The position numbers and the translations under genes are program-made. The notes under the pieces were generated by a model. It was not told the origin of the DNA, made no database searches, and saw nothing but the letters and a program-made list of their open reading frames with translations. From positions 1,430,115-1,494,114 of the forward strand of contig CP129018.1 in NCBI GenBank assembly GCA_020524525.2: a DNA stretch of 64,000 bases. The letters run 5' to 3'. Position 1 is the first letter of the stretch; the number at the start of each line of letters is the position of its first letter. Positions 9,456-16,628 of the stretch are shown here, piece after piece. Source of the stretch: Bacillus tianshenii. Its GTDB lineage: Bacteria; Bacillota; Bacilli; Bacillales; Bacillaceae_N.

Positions 9456-10118
9456 TTAAGCATCCTTTTGCAGCTTTGTAGTGAACCAAAGAAAAAAGAA
9501 GGAAAGGCTAATACTTACTGCTACATAAACCCATGCAAGCGTGTCATTTCCTTTTTCAAAAGCGACATAAATAGCTGTCGGAATGGTTTGAGTTTTACCT
9601 GGGATATTACCTGCAAACATCAGTGTTGCACCAAATTCACCAATTCCACGCGTCAGGCTAAGGATAACACCTGTTAGAAGCGCTCTTTTTGAAAGCGGAA
9701 GAAAAATATGTACTAAAAAAATCCATTCTTTTTTTGTCTCCAAAACAGCAGCTTCAATCATATCCTTAGGTATCGACGTAAATCCTGATTTTGCTGATTG
9801 GTACATTAGAGGAAATGAGACAACGGCTGATGCAATAATCGCAGCATAAATAGTAAACGTCGGTGTTACATGAAAAAGTTTAAAAACATATTTTCCAATT
9901 TCTCCATTTCGTCCTAAAAGCTGTAACAGCAAAAAACCTACAACGCTAGGTGGAAGAACAAGCGGTAGCATAAAAGCCGATTCCCAGATAACCTTCCCCT
10001 TCACCTTGTAACGTGTAAATATGTAGGCTAGTAATGTACCTGTAATGAAAACAAGTACTGTAGCAATTGTGGAAACGAACAATGAAAGTTGAATTGGTTC
10101 CCAGAAATATTGATTCAT
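9456..10118 (-). CDS. modB: Molybdate ABC transporter permease ModB
   Basis: Membrane permease with about five predicted hydrophobic segments. It has the ABC-permease EAA-type loop (EAAVLETKKEWIFLVHIFLPL) and ModB features such as PLVLPPSVVGFLLL and SLTRGIGEFGATLMFAGN. The length of 220 residues is normal. It follows modA by 30 bases. No ModC ATPase lies next to it, so the energising subunit must be encoded elsewhere, as in some other bacilli. Confidence 0.93.
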   Translation of the reverse strand: MNQYFWEPIQLSLFVSTIATVLVFITGTLLAYIFTRYKVKGKVIWESAFMLPLVLPPSVVGFLLLQLLGRNGEIGKYVFKLFHVTPTFTIYAAIIASAVVSFPLMYQSAKSGFTSIPKDMIEAAVLETKKEWIFLVHIFLPLSKRALLTGVILSLTRGIGEFGATLMFAGNIPGKTQTIPTAIYVAFEKGNDTLAWVYVAVSISLSFFFLWFTTKLQKDA

Positions 10119-10148
10119 AACTCCCCCTACTCTTACTCACATCAAACT

Positions 10149-10931
10149 CTACTTCACTTCGAACCCATAGCTTTCAAATAAAGCTTGCATTTTTTCTGTA
10201 GATAAAAATGCTGTAAAAGCTTCTGCTTCCTCTTTATGTTCTGAAATGTTAAGTACACCTTTCATATAATGAATGGGACGATGAAGGTCTTCAGGAATCG
10301 TATCTGTTATTTGGACGTAATGAGAGGATTTTGCATCTGTTTTGTAGACAATCCCCGCTCCGACTTCCCTTTGCTCAACAAGCGTTAATACTTGATGTGT
10401 ATCTTTTCCGAACACGAGGTGATCATGTGCTTGTTCCCATTTACCTCCATTTCTAAGTGCTTCCTTTGCATATGTTCCAACTGGCACTGCTCCAGGGGTT
10501 CCGATTGCAAGCCAATTATTTGTGTCAACAAGGTCGTTGAGCGATTTTTTAGGTGCCCCTTTTGGCTGAATGCTGACAAGTTTATTTTTTAAAAATACGC
10601 CTGCACCTTTTTCTTGGACCCGTCCTTTTTCTTCTAATAAATGAAATTCTTTCGCAGAAGCAAGCATGCACACATCAATTGGAGCATACGCTTCGATTTG
10701 TCTTGCCAACAAACCGGAACCACCAACATGAAAGCGAACATCAATGTTTGGATATGCTTGTTCAAATTCTTGCTCAATCTCTTCAATCATTGGCAGAAAG
10801 CTTGATGCCGCTCCGACAATAAGAGTTGTTTTCTCACTTTTCACGCTCTGTGCTTGGAGCGATAGCATGGCGGTTAAGAGGGTGATGAACGCAACTGCCG
10901 CTCCAACATACAATACCTTGCGTTGCTTCAT
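10149..10931 (-). CDS. modA: Molybdate-binding protein ModA
   Basis: Extracytoplasmic oxyanion-binding protein of molybdate uptake. An N-terminal hydrophobic segment (about residues 8-27) acts as a signal or anchor; I see no lipobox cysteine. The mature part begins with LIVGAASSF, the usual oxyanion site, and contains GGSGLLARQIEAYAPIDV and GAGIVYKTDAKSS. The length of 260 residues is normal. It lies between moaB and modB in a minus-strand operon, linking uptake to cofactor synthesis. Confidence 0.93.
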   Translation of the reverse strand: MKQRKVLYVGAAVAFITLLTAMLSLQAQSVKSEKTTLIVGAASSFLPMIEEIEQEFEQAYPNIDVRFHVGGSGLLARQIEAYAPIDVCMLASAKEFHLLEEKGRVQEKGAGVFLKNKLVSIQPKGAPKKSLNDLVDTNNWLAIGTPGAVPVGTYAKEALRNGGKWEQAHDHLVFGKDTHQVLTLVEQREVGAGIVYKTDAKSSHYVQITDTIPEDLHRPIHYMKGVLNISEHKEEAEAFTAFLSTEKMQALFESYGFEVK

Positions 10932-10945
10932 TTACATCCACCACT

Positions 10946-11455
10946 TTAATTGTCTTTTTGTAATTCATGGGTAATGTGATGAAGCTCAGGGAGTATTAAT
11001 CGGTTCATCGCCAACGTAACTGCCCCTGTAGAACCAGGTAATACGAATACTACTTTGTTATTCTTCACCCCAGCTGAAGCTCTCGTTAGCAATGCTTTCG
11101 TCCCTATATCCTCCGTAAAACTAAGCATCCGAAAGATTTCACCGAAACCTGGGATTTCTTTATCAAATAAGGGTGTAATGGCTTCAATCGTTACATCTCG
11201 TTTCGCAATCCCTGTACCACCTGTTATGAGTAAAGCTTGAACGCTGTTATCATCGAGCATTCGCTGTGCTTCATGTTGAATGATTCCTAGTTCATCTGCA
11301 ACCAGTTCATATGCTGCAACTGAATGGCCGGCTTCTTCTAACAACTTGCGGACCGCTTGGCCGCTTTTATCTGTTTCTTTGTTCCGTGTATCACTTACTG
11401 TAAGAATGCCTATTGAAATGGGGGTTGATTTGTTTCCCTTAAATTGAACCGACAT
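10946..11455 (-). CDS. moaB: Molybdenum cofactor biosynthesis protein MoaB
   Basis: MogA/MoaB-family molybdopterin adenylyltransferase, activating molybdopterin before metal insertion. Motifs include ILTVSDTRNKETDKSG, ITGGTGIAKRDVTIEA and the C-terminal LPGSTGAVTLAMN. An upstream in-frame ATG exists at 11530, but ATG 11455 has an AAAAGGAG site 8 bases away and gives the family's normal 169 residues. It lies between moeB and modA. Confidence 0.93.
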   Translation of the reverse strand: MSVQFKGNKSTPISIGILTVSDTRNKETDKSGQAVRKLLEEAGHSVAAYELVADELGIIQHEAQRMLDDNSVQALLITGGTGIAKRDVTIEAITPLFDKEIPGFGEIFRMLSFTEDIGTKALLTRASAGVKNNKVVFVLPGSTGAVTLAMNRLILPELHHITHELQKDN

Positions 11456-11474
11456 TTTCAAAAACTCCTTTTCC

Positions 11475-12500
11475 CTATCCAAAAAGTTGATGATACAGTT
11501 TCTTTGCTCTATTTCTATCCTTAAGACCATGGATTAATAATCGACCGTCAGCAAAGAAAACCATTCGAAAATCTTCCATATAAAATTGCAGTAAGTACGG
11601 TGTTTGCTTAACTTTTATTCCACCTTCTTCAATTTGAGCTGCCAATTCAGCTAAATTGACTGTTCGCTCTTGATTTGGACGAATTTGGACAGTATTGCGT
11701 CCACAAAGCACTGCGGTTTTCATCTGTCCATCTACCAGCAAACTTGGATATGTAGGTGTTGGTCCGCAGCTTGGACAATTCGGCTTCTTTAGTTTAGATA
11801 AATTTAATTCAAGACGTTCATTTGTCCATGTGTCAAAATAAAGTAGCTTTGAACGAATCGATGTTTCATCTTCCACTAATAGCTTCAATGCTTCTGCTGT
11901 TTGATATGCAGTAACTAGCTGAACAGCCGGACTAATAATACCTGCTGTGTCACATGTTTGATTCATAGCCGGAATGGATGACCACATACAACGTAAGCAA
12001 GGAGTTTCATGAGGTCTGATTACATACATTGCACCCGTACTGCCGACACATGCTCCATAAATCCATGGTTTTCTAAATTTAACAGCTGCATCATTGATCA
12101 TAAAGCGTGTTTCAAAGTTATCTGTCCCATCCATGACTACATCTGCTTGTTGAACGAGTTTTTCCATTTCTACAGCAGTTATATCTTTGATGTGGGCATG
12201 AATAACAGCATCAGGGCGGAGCATTAACAATCTTTCTTTTGCAGCAATGGCTTTCGGTTTTTGCTCAATGGCATCCTGCTCAACGAACAGCTGCTGCCGC
12301 TGAAGATTAGAGATCTCAACATAATCGCGATCAACAATTGTGATTTCCCCAATACCAGCCCTTACAAGTGATTCAGCTATCGACGTTCCTAAAGCACCGC
12401 AGCCAATAAGAAGAACATGTTTCTGCGAGATTTTCCTTTGGCCTGTAATCCCAATTGGCTGAAACAACTCCTGTCGTGAATATCGATTTTCTTGTGTCAT
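11475..12500 (-). CDS. moeB: MoeB/ThiF-type adenylyltransferase
   Basis: E1-like enzyme that adenylates the C-terminal glycine of MoaD (or ThiS). The ATP-binding GCGALGTSIAESLVRAGIG lies near residue 30, and DRDYVEISNLQRQ with a downstream MDGTDNFETRF completes the E1 core. Two CxxC pairs (CLRC, CPSC) probably bind zinc. A further 80 or so residues form an extra C-terminal domain rather than a clear rhodanese. ATG 12500 is preferred to the upstream GTG because GAGGTGAG lies just before it. Its place next to moaB favours a Moco role, although a shared role with thiamine synthesis is possible. Confidence 0.88.
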   Translation of the reverse strand: MTQENRYSRQELFQPIGITGQRKISQKHVLLIGCGALGTSIAESLVRAGIGEITIVDRDYVEISNLQRQQLFVEQDAIEQKPKAIAAKERLLMLRPDAVIHAHIKDITAVEMEKLVQQADVVMDGTDNFETRFMINDAAVKFRKPWIYGACVGSTGAMYVIRPHETPCLRCMWSSIPAMNQTCDTAGIISPAVQLVTAYQTAEALKLLVEDETSIRSKLLYFDTWTNERLELNLSKLKKPNCPSCGPTPTYPSLLVDGQMKTAVLCGRNTVQIRPNQERTVNLAELAAQIEEGGIKVKQTPYLLQFYMEDFRMVFFADGRLLIHGLKDRNRAKKLYHQLFG

Positions 12501-12604
12501 CAAATGTTGTCTCACCTCTTATTGTTCCTTTCCCCATTTCATTCATTTTTCACACATATAAAATGATACCGATCTATTTAATCTGTTCAGCTTGATACCA
12601 ATAC

Positions 12605-12645
12605 AAAAAAACAACCACCTACAACGTGTAGTGGTTGCTTTTTTG
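12605..12645. terminator. Bidirectional terminator after the encapsulin-associated ferredoxin
   Basis: AAAAAACAACCAC and GTGGTTGCTTTTTTG flank a small loop containing CTACAACGTGTAG. It lies immediately after the ferredoxin stop on the minus strand. Confidence 0.85.
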
Positions 12646-13002
12646 TCATATAATGGTTGCCTGGCAAGCTAATCGATCTCCATGTTCTACTGCTGTTTCT
12701 AACTTTTTCTTTTCTTGATCATTAACAGCTGTCAAGTATTCCATTCCTTGATTCACATGAACGTGACATCTACCGCATGTGCCTTTTTTACATTTATAAT
12801 CTAGCGGGATTTCCTGCATTAATGCTGTATTAAGCAATGTTTCGCCTTTGTTAAGAATGACGTTAAACGTTTGGTCATGCTGAGTAATCACGATTTTCTT
12901 TTCTACTTCGTTTATTTGTTCTTTTTTTTGCGAAGACTTTGTAATAAGCAACTTGCCTTTTTGTTGATTTGGAATTAATGAACCGACTGTTAACTTTTTC
13001 AC
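12646..13002 (-). CDS. Encapsulin-associated 2Fe-2S ferredoxin with N-terminal cargo-loading peptide
   Basis: A plant-type [2Fe-2S] ferredoxin domain occupies about residues 36-118, with ligands C71, C76, C79 and C113 (C-x4-C-x2-C...C). The chain begins MKKLTVGSLIP, the same LTVGSL motif found at the C-terminus of the IMEF cargo in this locus. This marks the ferredoxin as encapsulin cargo held by its N-terminus, as known for Quasibacillus thermotolerans, where it is proposed to reduce stored ferric iron for release. A long Lys/Gln/Glu-rich linker (about residues 12-35) joins peptide and domain. GTG 13002 is the start: TGGAGGG lies 5 bases upstream, and this places the peptide at the very N-terminus. 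A Fur-box array precedes it. Confidence 0.92.
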   Translation of the reverse strand: MKKLTVGSLIPNQQKGKLLITKSSQKKEQINEVEKKIVITQHDQTFNVILNKGETLLNTALMQEIPLDYKCKKGTCGRCHVHVNQGMEYLTAVNDQEKKKLETAVEHGDRLACQATII

Positions 13003-13051
13003 GTTATCCCTCCAAAACAAAAATTTTTAGAAAATTAACTTGCACTGAAAG

Positions 13052-13088
13052 TCATTATCAATTACAATGATAATGAGAATTATTTTCA
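13052..13088. promoter_or_regulatory. Overlapping Fur boxes between divergent genes
   Basis: TCATTATCA (13052-13060) and TGATAATGA (13068-13076) form a perfect inverted repeat around a 7-base centre. A further TGAGAAT-T-ATTTTCA (13074-13088) matches the Bacillus Fur 7-1-7 consensus TGATAAT-N-ATTATCA with two mismatches. The array sits between the ferredoxin (minus) and the 154-residue gene (plus), so iron-dependent repression of both is inferred. Confidence 0.85.
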
Positions 13089-13119
13089 TAGGTTTTATAT
13101 ATTCAAGGAGGTCTCCAAC

Positions 13120-13584
13120 ATGTCGACACCAGTAAAAGGGTTAAAAGACATTCATGCAAAGCTTTCAAACGAGAGAAAAATCGGTGGTGTCATTGAAACA
13201 CAATTTATCCGCCTTCGTTCTGGCGAAGAATATAAAAACGCTGTCATTACAAATGTCGATGTCATGGGCTCTTCTTTTTATTCACTTAGTTTTGTAAATG
13301 ATGAAGGCCAGCATATGATTGTCAACGTAGCTGAAATTGGAATGATTTCAGTCCCTGTTCATAAAAAAATCGTCGAGTGTCAAAACCAAACATATAAACA
13401 AATCAAAATCGAAGAAAAGTTAACATACTTAAAACGTCTGTATGAAGTAAATGAAGGCTCTACAAACCCTCTATTTGTTGAAGAAGCAAAAATGGTCATT
13501 CAAGATATTGGAATTGAAAATGTGAAGCCTGTTTTAGATGTTAGTTTTTTGTCAAAACCGCAAAAACTTTATTCAATTGCATAG
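13120..13584 (+). CDS. Unrecognised 154-residue protein in the encapsulin locus, probably Fur-regulated
   Basis: I do not recognise this protein. It is soluble, with no signal peptide, membrane segment or metal-binding Cys/His cluster (a single Cys near residue 87). The first 85 or so residues look beta-rich (alternating pattern around GGVIETQFIRLRSGEEYKN and VMGSSFYSLSFVNDEG); the rest looks helical. It carries no LTVGSL-type loading peptide, so it need not be cargo. ATG 13120 follows a strong AAGGAGGT site. It shares a Fur-box intergenic region with the cargo ferredoxin and converges on the shell gene across a shared terminator. Both point to a role in iron handling; the function is unknown. 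Confidence 0.8.
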   Translation: MSTPVKGLKDIHAKLSNERKIGGVIETQFIRLRSGEEYKNAVITNVDVMGSSFYSLSFVNDEGQHMIVNVAEIGMISVPVHKKIVECQNQTYKQIKIEEKLTYLKRLYEVNEGSTNPLFVEEAKMVIQDIGIENVKPVLDVSFLSKPQKLYSIA

Positions 13585-13592
13585 AAGAGAGA

Positions 13593-13631
13593 AACAGCAA
13601 AATGAGAACAACCTCATTTTGCTGTTTTTGT
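13593..13631. terminator. Bidirectional terminator between the 154-residue gene and encapsulin
   Basis: AACAGCAAAATGAG pairs perfectly with CTCATTTTGCTGTT around a 6-base loop, followed by TTTG. Confidence 0.88.
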
Positions 13632-13632
13632 A

Positions 13633-14484
13633 TTAATCATTTTTTTCCGGGTCTTCTAAAGTACAAATCGCACTTGGTCGTTTAATACGAAGCACAACAG
13701 ATTCAAACACTCTAAAGATGTAATTCATATTTTCATCATCTAAAAAGACGGTCTCAAAATCTTGAGCAATTGCTAAGTCAACATTCTGCTTACCCGCATC
13801 CACGATAACCCCTCTTTCACCGCTAATCATCGGTGATTGAAGCACGCCTCCTGTCATTAATTCACGAACATGTTCAATTTCTAATACATTTGTTCCTTGA
13901 TGAACACGATGCAACAACGCATAGAGCTGTGGTGATAAAATGAGTGTATATGGCCCTGTATGACCCATTTTCAATAATTTATTACGGGCTTCTACAATAT
14001 CACTAAAGGCGCCACCTGATGTCATCCAATCATTTCGAATGTGAGAAAGCTTCCCTTTTACATTTAGCAATCCAGGTAAATCAAATTCCTTTGAGCCATT
14101 GAAAATTAAATCATCTTCCAAATGTGCACATTGCTGTGCTGCATTCGCAGCGGCAGAAAAATCAATTGGGTTGTTAAGCGCTTCAGCATATTGCAGGTCT
14201 CGCCAATAAAGAATGAAGTCTTTATGAAGCAGTGGAACACTTAAATTCACACGTTTTTTCGGAAGAGAAATTTCTGAGGATTGACCATGATAACTAAGAC
14301 TTCCTAATTCTGAGTCTTCATAGATGTCATTTGTAACAGACTGGACACCATTTCCTAATGGTCCATAAATATCAATAAAGCGGCGGCCAATTAACTGCCT
14401 GCTGGCACTGTTAATAACTGTTTGGTCGAGTTCTTCCCATTGTGTTTCATTCAAAGGTGATTCGGACATGTTTTTAATTGACAA
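13633..14484 (-). CDS. Encapsulin shell protein (family 1, IMEF type)
   Basis: HK97-fold protein that self-assembles into a closed protein compartment. The 283-residue sequence closely resembles, from memory, the Q. thermotolerans encapsulin that forms a 240-subunit (T=4) shell. Shared segments include GRRFIDIYGPLG, FILYWRDLQYAEAL, IDFSAAANAAQQ, IFNGSKEFDLPGLLNVKG, DIVEARNKLLKMGHTGPY, NVLEIEHVREL and VVLRIKRPSAICTL. The start is TTG 14484, placed 8 bases after AAAGGAGGGG; ATG 14469 is the alternative. It lies 15 bases downstream of the IMEF cargo gene and is co-transcribed with it. The T=4 assembly is inferred from homology only. Confidence 0.95.
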   Translation of the reverse strand: MSIKNMSESPLNETQWEELDQTVINSASRQLIGRRFIDIYGPLGNGVQSVTNDIYEDSELGSLSYHGQSSEISLPKKRVNLSVPLLHKDFILYWRDLQYAEALNNPIDFSAAANAAQQCAHLEDDLIFNGSKEFDLPGLLNVKGKLSHIRNDWMTSGGAFSDIVEARNKLLKMGHTGPYTLILSPQLYALLHRVHQGTNVLEIEHVRELMTGGVLQSPMISGERGVIVDAGKQNVDLAIAQDFETVFLDDENMNYIFRVFESVVLRIKRPSAICTLEDPEKND

Positions 14485-14499
14485 AGTAAAACCCCTCCT

Positions 14500-15075
14500 T
14501 TATTTCTTTAAGCTGCCGACTGTTAGCCGTTTTGTTTGTTGTTCTTTCACGGGATGCATCTTTTTCGGCTCATCCGACTCTACATACTGCATGGCTTTCA
14601 AGCTTTGAGCGGCACCTTCTTTTTCATCGGTCGGCGTTGCTGCTTCAATGCTTGTCCCTTCATATTTGCTGTTTAACTCATTCATAATACCTTTCATCTC
14701 ATGATAATCTACAGCGGTCATATCACGCATCGTTTGGATAGCAGAACCATGCTCTGTTTCCTTAAACTGAAACAGCGATAAATCTAAATGTTCTAGAAAG
14801 TTGTGTAAGCCAAATTTTTCAAGACTAATATCCTGAAGCAGGCGAACCAATTCCCCTTTATTTTGTTCAGAAGCTTGCATATGAACAATTTTAGGCAGCA
14901 AGACGTTTAATCTATCTAATCGATGTTCTTCTTCTTCATAAATATGATGCCAATAAAGCCGTTCGTGTTCATCTTTCGCATCCTCGATTACTGGAGTAAT
15001 AATCCCCATGAATTGTTGAACAGCATCCTTCGTTCGATTCAAGATTGGCTCTAAAACAGAAAAATTTTCGTTCAA
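14500..15075 (-). CDS. Iron-mineralizing encapsulin-associated Firmicute cargo (IMEF)
   Basis: Ferritin-like helical protein that oxidises and mineralises iron inside the encapsulin shell. The helical region (about residues 5-135 from the TTG start) holds acidic and His-rich stretches consistent with metal binding: EDAKDEHERLYWHHIYEEEE, then FGLHNFLEHLDL. A flexible linker rich in Glu, Ala, Pro and Ser follows. The last ten residues (KRLTVGSLKK) are the loading peptide that docks to the shell interior. TTG 15075 is chosen because GAGAGGGGGG lies just upstream; upstream in-frame codons would add an unconserved 21-residue stretch. It is first gene of the cargo-shell operon. Confidence 0.93.
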   Translation of the reverse strand: MNENFSVLEPILNRTKDAVQQFMGIITPVIEDAKDEHERLYWHHIYEEEEHRLDRLNVLLPKIVHMQASEQNKGELVRLLQDISLEKFGLHNFLEHLDLSLFQFKETEHGSAIQTMRDMTAVDYHEMKGIMNELNSKYEGTSIEAATPTDEKEGAAQSLKAMQYVESDEPKKMHPVKEQQTKRLTVGSLKK

Positions 15076-15129
15076 AAATAGCCCCCCTCTCTTATTAAAG
15101 ACATTTACTTTTTGTTGCTTTTCATGCTT

Positions 15130-15135
15130 ATTATA
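15130..15135 (-). promoter_or_regulatory. Candidate -10 box of the IMEF-encapsulin operon
   Basis: A perfect TATAAT lies on the minus strand about 55 bases before the IMEF start. The region 16-17 bases upstream is only weakly similar to TTGACA (TTTAAA). No clear Fur box was seen here, unlike at the ferredoxin promoter. Confidence 0.45.
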
Positions 15136-15318
15136 CACAAAATTCGAATTATTTTAAAAAATAAATGATCGCCCTATGACACCAATTATTTTCCCCAATC
15201 AAACAGACGATAATCCTTCATTAACTTATAACCTCATCACGTTTTTAGATTGGTTTTATCTGGGTATGTTCTTTATAGTGTGGAAAGCAAAGCAGATTAT
15301 TGAGAAGGAGCTGAAAAA

Positions 15319-16581
15319 ATGTTCACTAGCAGCCATATTCCGAAAGAAAAAGGACTGGATCATACGCTTTCGTTATTATCAGAAGGTTTTCGATTTATTC
15401 CTAATCGTAGGCAGCAATTAAATTCCGATATTTTTCAAACTCGACTACTCGGTGAAAAGGTCATTTGTATGGCAGGGGCAGAGGCCGCTGAAGTCTTTTA
15501 TGATAATGACCTCTTTATGCGTAAAAATGCCGCTCCAAAACGCGTCCAAAAAACATTATTTGGTGAAAATGCCGTGCAGGGAATGGACGGCGCTGCACAT
15601 AAGCATCGTAAAAGAATGTTTTTATCGATGATGACTCCAGACCGCCTTGATGAGATGAAAGAAATTACGAAAGAGCAATGGCAAGCCAAAATTAGTGAAT
15701 GGCGAAATAAAGAGGAAGTCGTCCTATTTCAGGAAACGGAAGAAGTAATGTGCAGGGTCGCTTGTCTTTGGTCAGGTGTACCTCTTCAAGAAGATGAAGT
15801 CAAAAAACGAACGAAGGACCTTGGTTTAATGATTGACACCTTTGCAGAAACAGGCGAAAGGTATCGACGTGGAAAGAAAGCACGTGCAAGAACCGAGAAG
15901 TGGATAAAGGAAATCATCAAGCAAATCCGCTCGAAGAAAATAAATCCCCCTGCAAATACAGCCGCATACATTATTGCTTGGCATCGAACATTGAATGGGA
16001 AAAAGCTCGATGAAGAGATGGCGGCAATTGAATTGTTGAATGTTATTCGGCCGATTGTCGCGATTGGCAGATATATTACATTCGGTGCCCTCGCATTACA
16101 TGACTATCCAGAAGTAAAAGAAAAGCTACAGGAAAACAAAGGAAACTATAGCCAAATGTTTGTTCAAGAGGTTCGCCGCTTCTACCCTTTTGGTCCTTTC
16201 ACTGCCGCCAGAGTAAAGAAAACATTCGAATGGAACGGCTTTGTTTTCAAAAAAGGCAGGTTAGTACTGTTAGATATTTACGGCACAAACCATCACCCAG
16301 ACCTTTGGGACCAGCCTGATGAGTTTAAGCCAGAACGATTTCATAACTGGGAAGGAAGCCCTTTTTCATTTATTCCTCAAGGTGGTGGTGATCATTATAT
16401 GGGACACCGCTGTGCTGGAGAATGGCTGACTGTGCTGATTATGAAAGAAAGCATGGAATTCTTAACAAAAAAAATTAATTATACTGTCCCACCTCAAGAT
16501 TTAAGTTATCACATGGGTAGAATACCGACGATCCCTAAGAGTAGGCTTGTGATTAAGAATGTTCAGCGAATAACAGACTAA
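15319..16581 (+). CDS. Cytochrome P450, CYP152 fatty-acid peroxygenase type
   Basis: Resembles B. subtilis CypC (P450 BS-beta), which uses hydrogen peroxide to hydroxylate fatty acids at alpha or beta positions, or to decarboxylate them. Close matches include ICMAGAEAAEVFYD, RVQKTLFGENAVQGMDG, IELLNVIRPIVAIGRY and FVQEVRRFYPFGPF, with the Arg that binds the substrate carboxylate. The haem-ligand Cys lies in GHRCAGEW. The length of 420 residues is normal. ATG 15319 follows AAGGAG. No encapsulin loading peptide is present at either end. It is transcribed divergently from the IMEF-encapsulin operon and ends at a strong terminator. A link to peroxide detoxification beside an iron store is speculation. 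Confidence 0.93.
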   Translation: MFTSSHIPKEKGLDHTLSLLSEGFRFIPNRRQQLNSDIFQTRLLGEKVICMAGAEAAEVFYDNDLFMRKNAAPKRVQKTLFGENAVQGMDGAAHKHRKRMFLSMMTPDRLDEMKEITKEQWQAKISEWRNKEEVVLFQETEEVMCRVACLWSGVPLQEDEVKKRTKDLGLMIDTFAETGERYRRGKKARARTEKWIKEIIKQIRSKKINPPANTAAYIIAWHRTLNGKKLDEEMAAIELLNVIRPIVAIGRYITFGALALHDYPEVKEKLQENKGNYSQMFVQEVRRFYPFGPFTAARVKKTFEWNGFVFKKGRLVLLDIYGTNHHPDLWDQPDEFKPERFHNWEGSPFSFIPQGGGDHYMGHRCAGEWLTVLIMKESMEFLTKKINYTVPPQDLSYHMGRIPTIPKSRLVIKNVQRITD

Positions 16582-16590
16582 GCAAATATT

Positions 16591-16627
16591 AAAAGTCCTC
16601 ACTCAATTTTTGAAGTGAGGACTTTTT
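16591..16627. terminator. Bidirectional terminator between P450 and globin-coupled receptor
   Basis: AAAAGTCCTCACT and AGTGAGGACTTTTT form a near-perfect stem with T-runs on both strands. Confidence 0.9.
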
Positions 16628-16628
16628 C

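Noticed and set aside
15176-15421. An 81-codon open frame just before and overlapping the P450 start
   Set aside because: No good ribosome site, overlaps the well-supported P450 start, and covers promoter-like AT-rich DNA.
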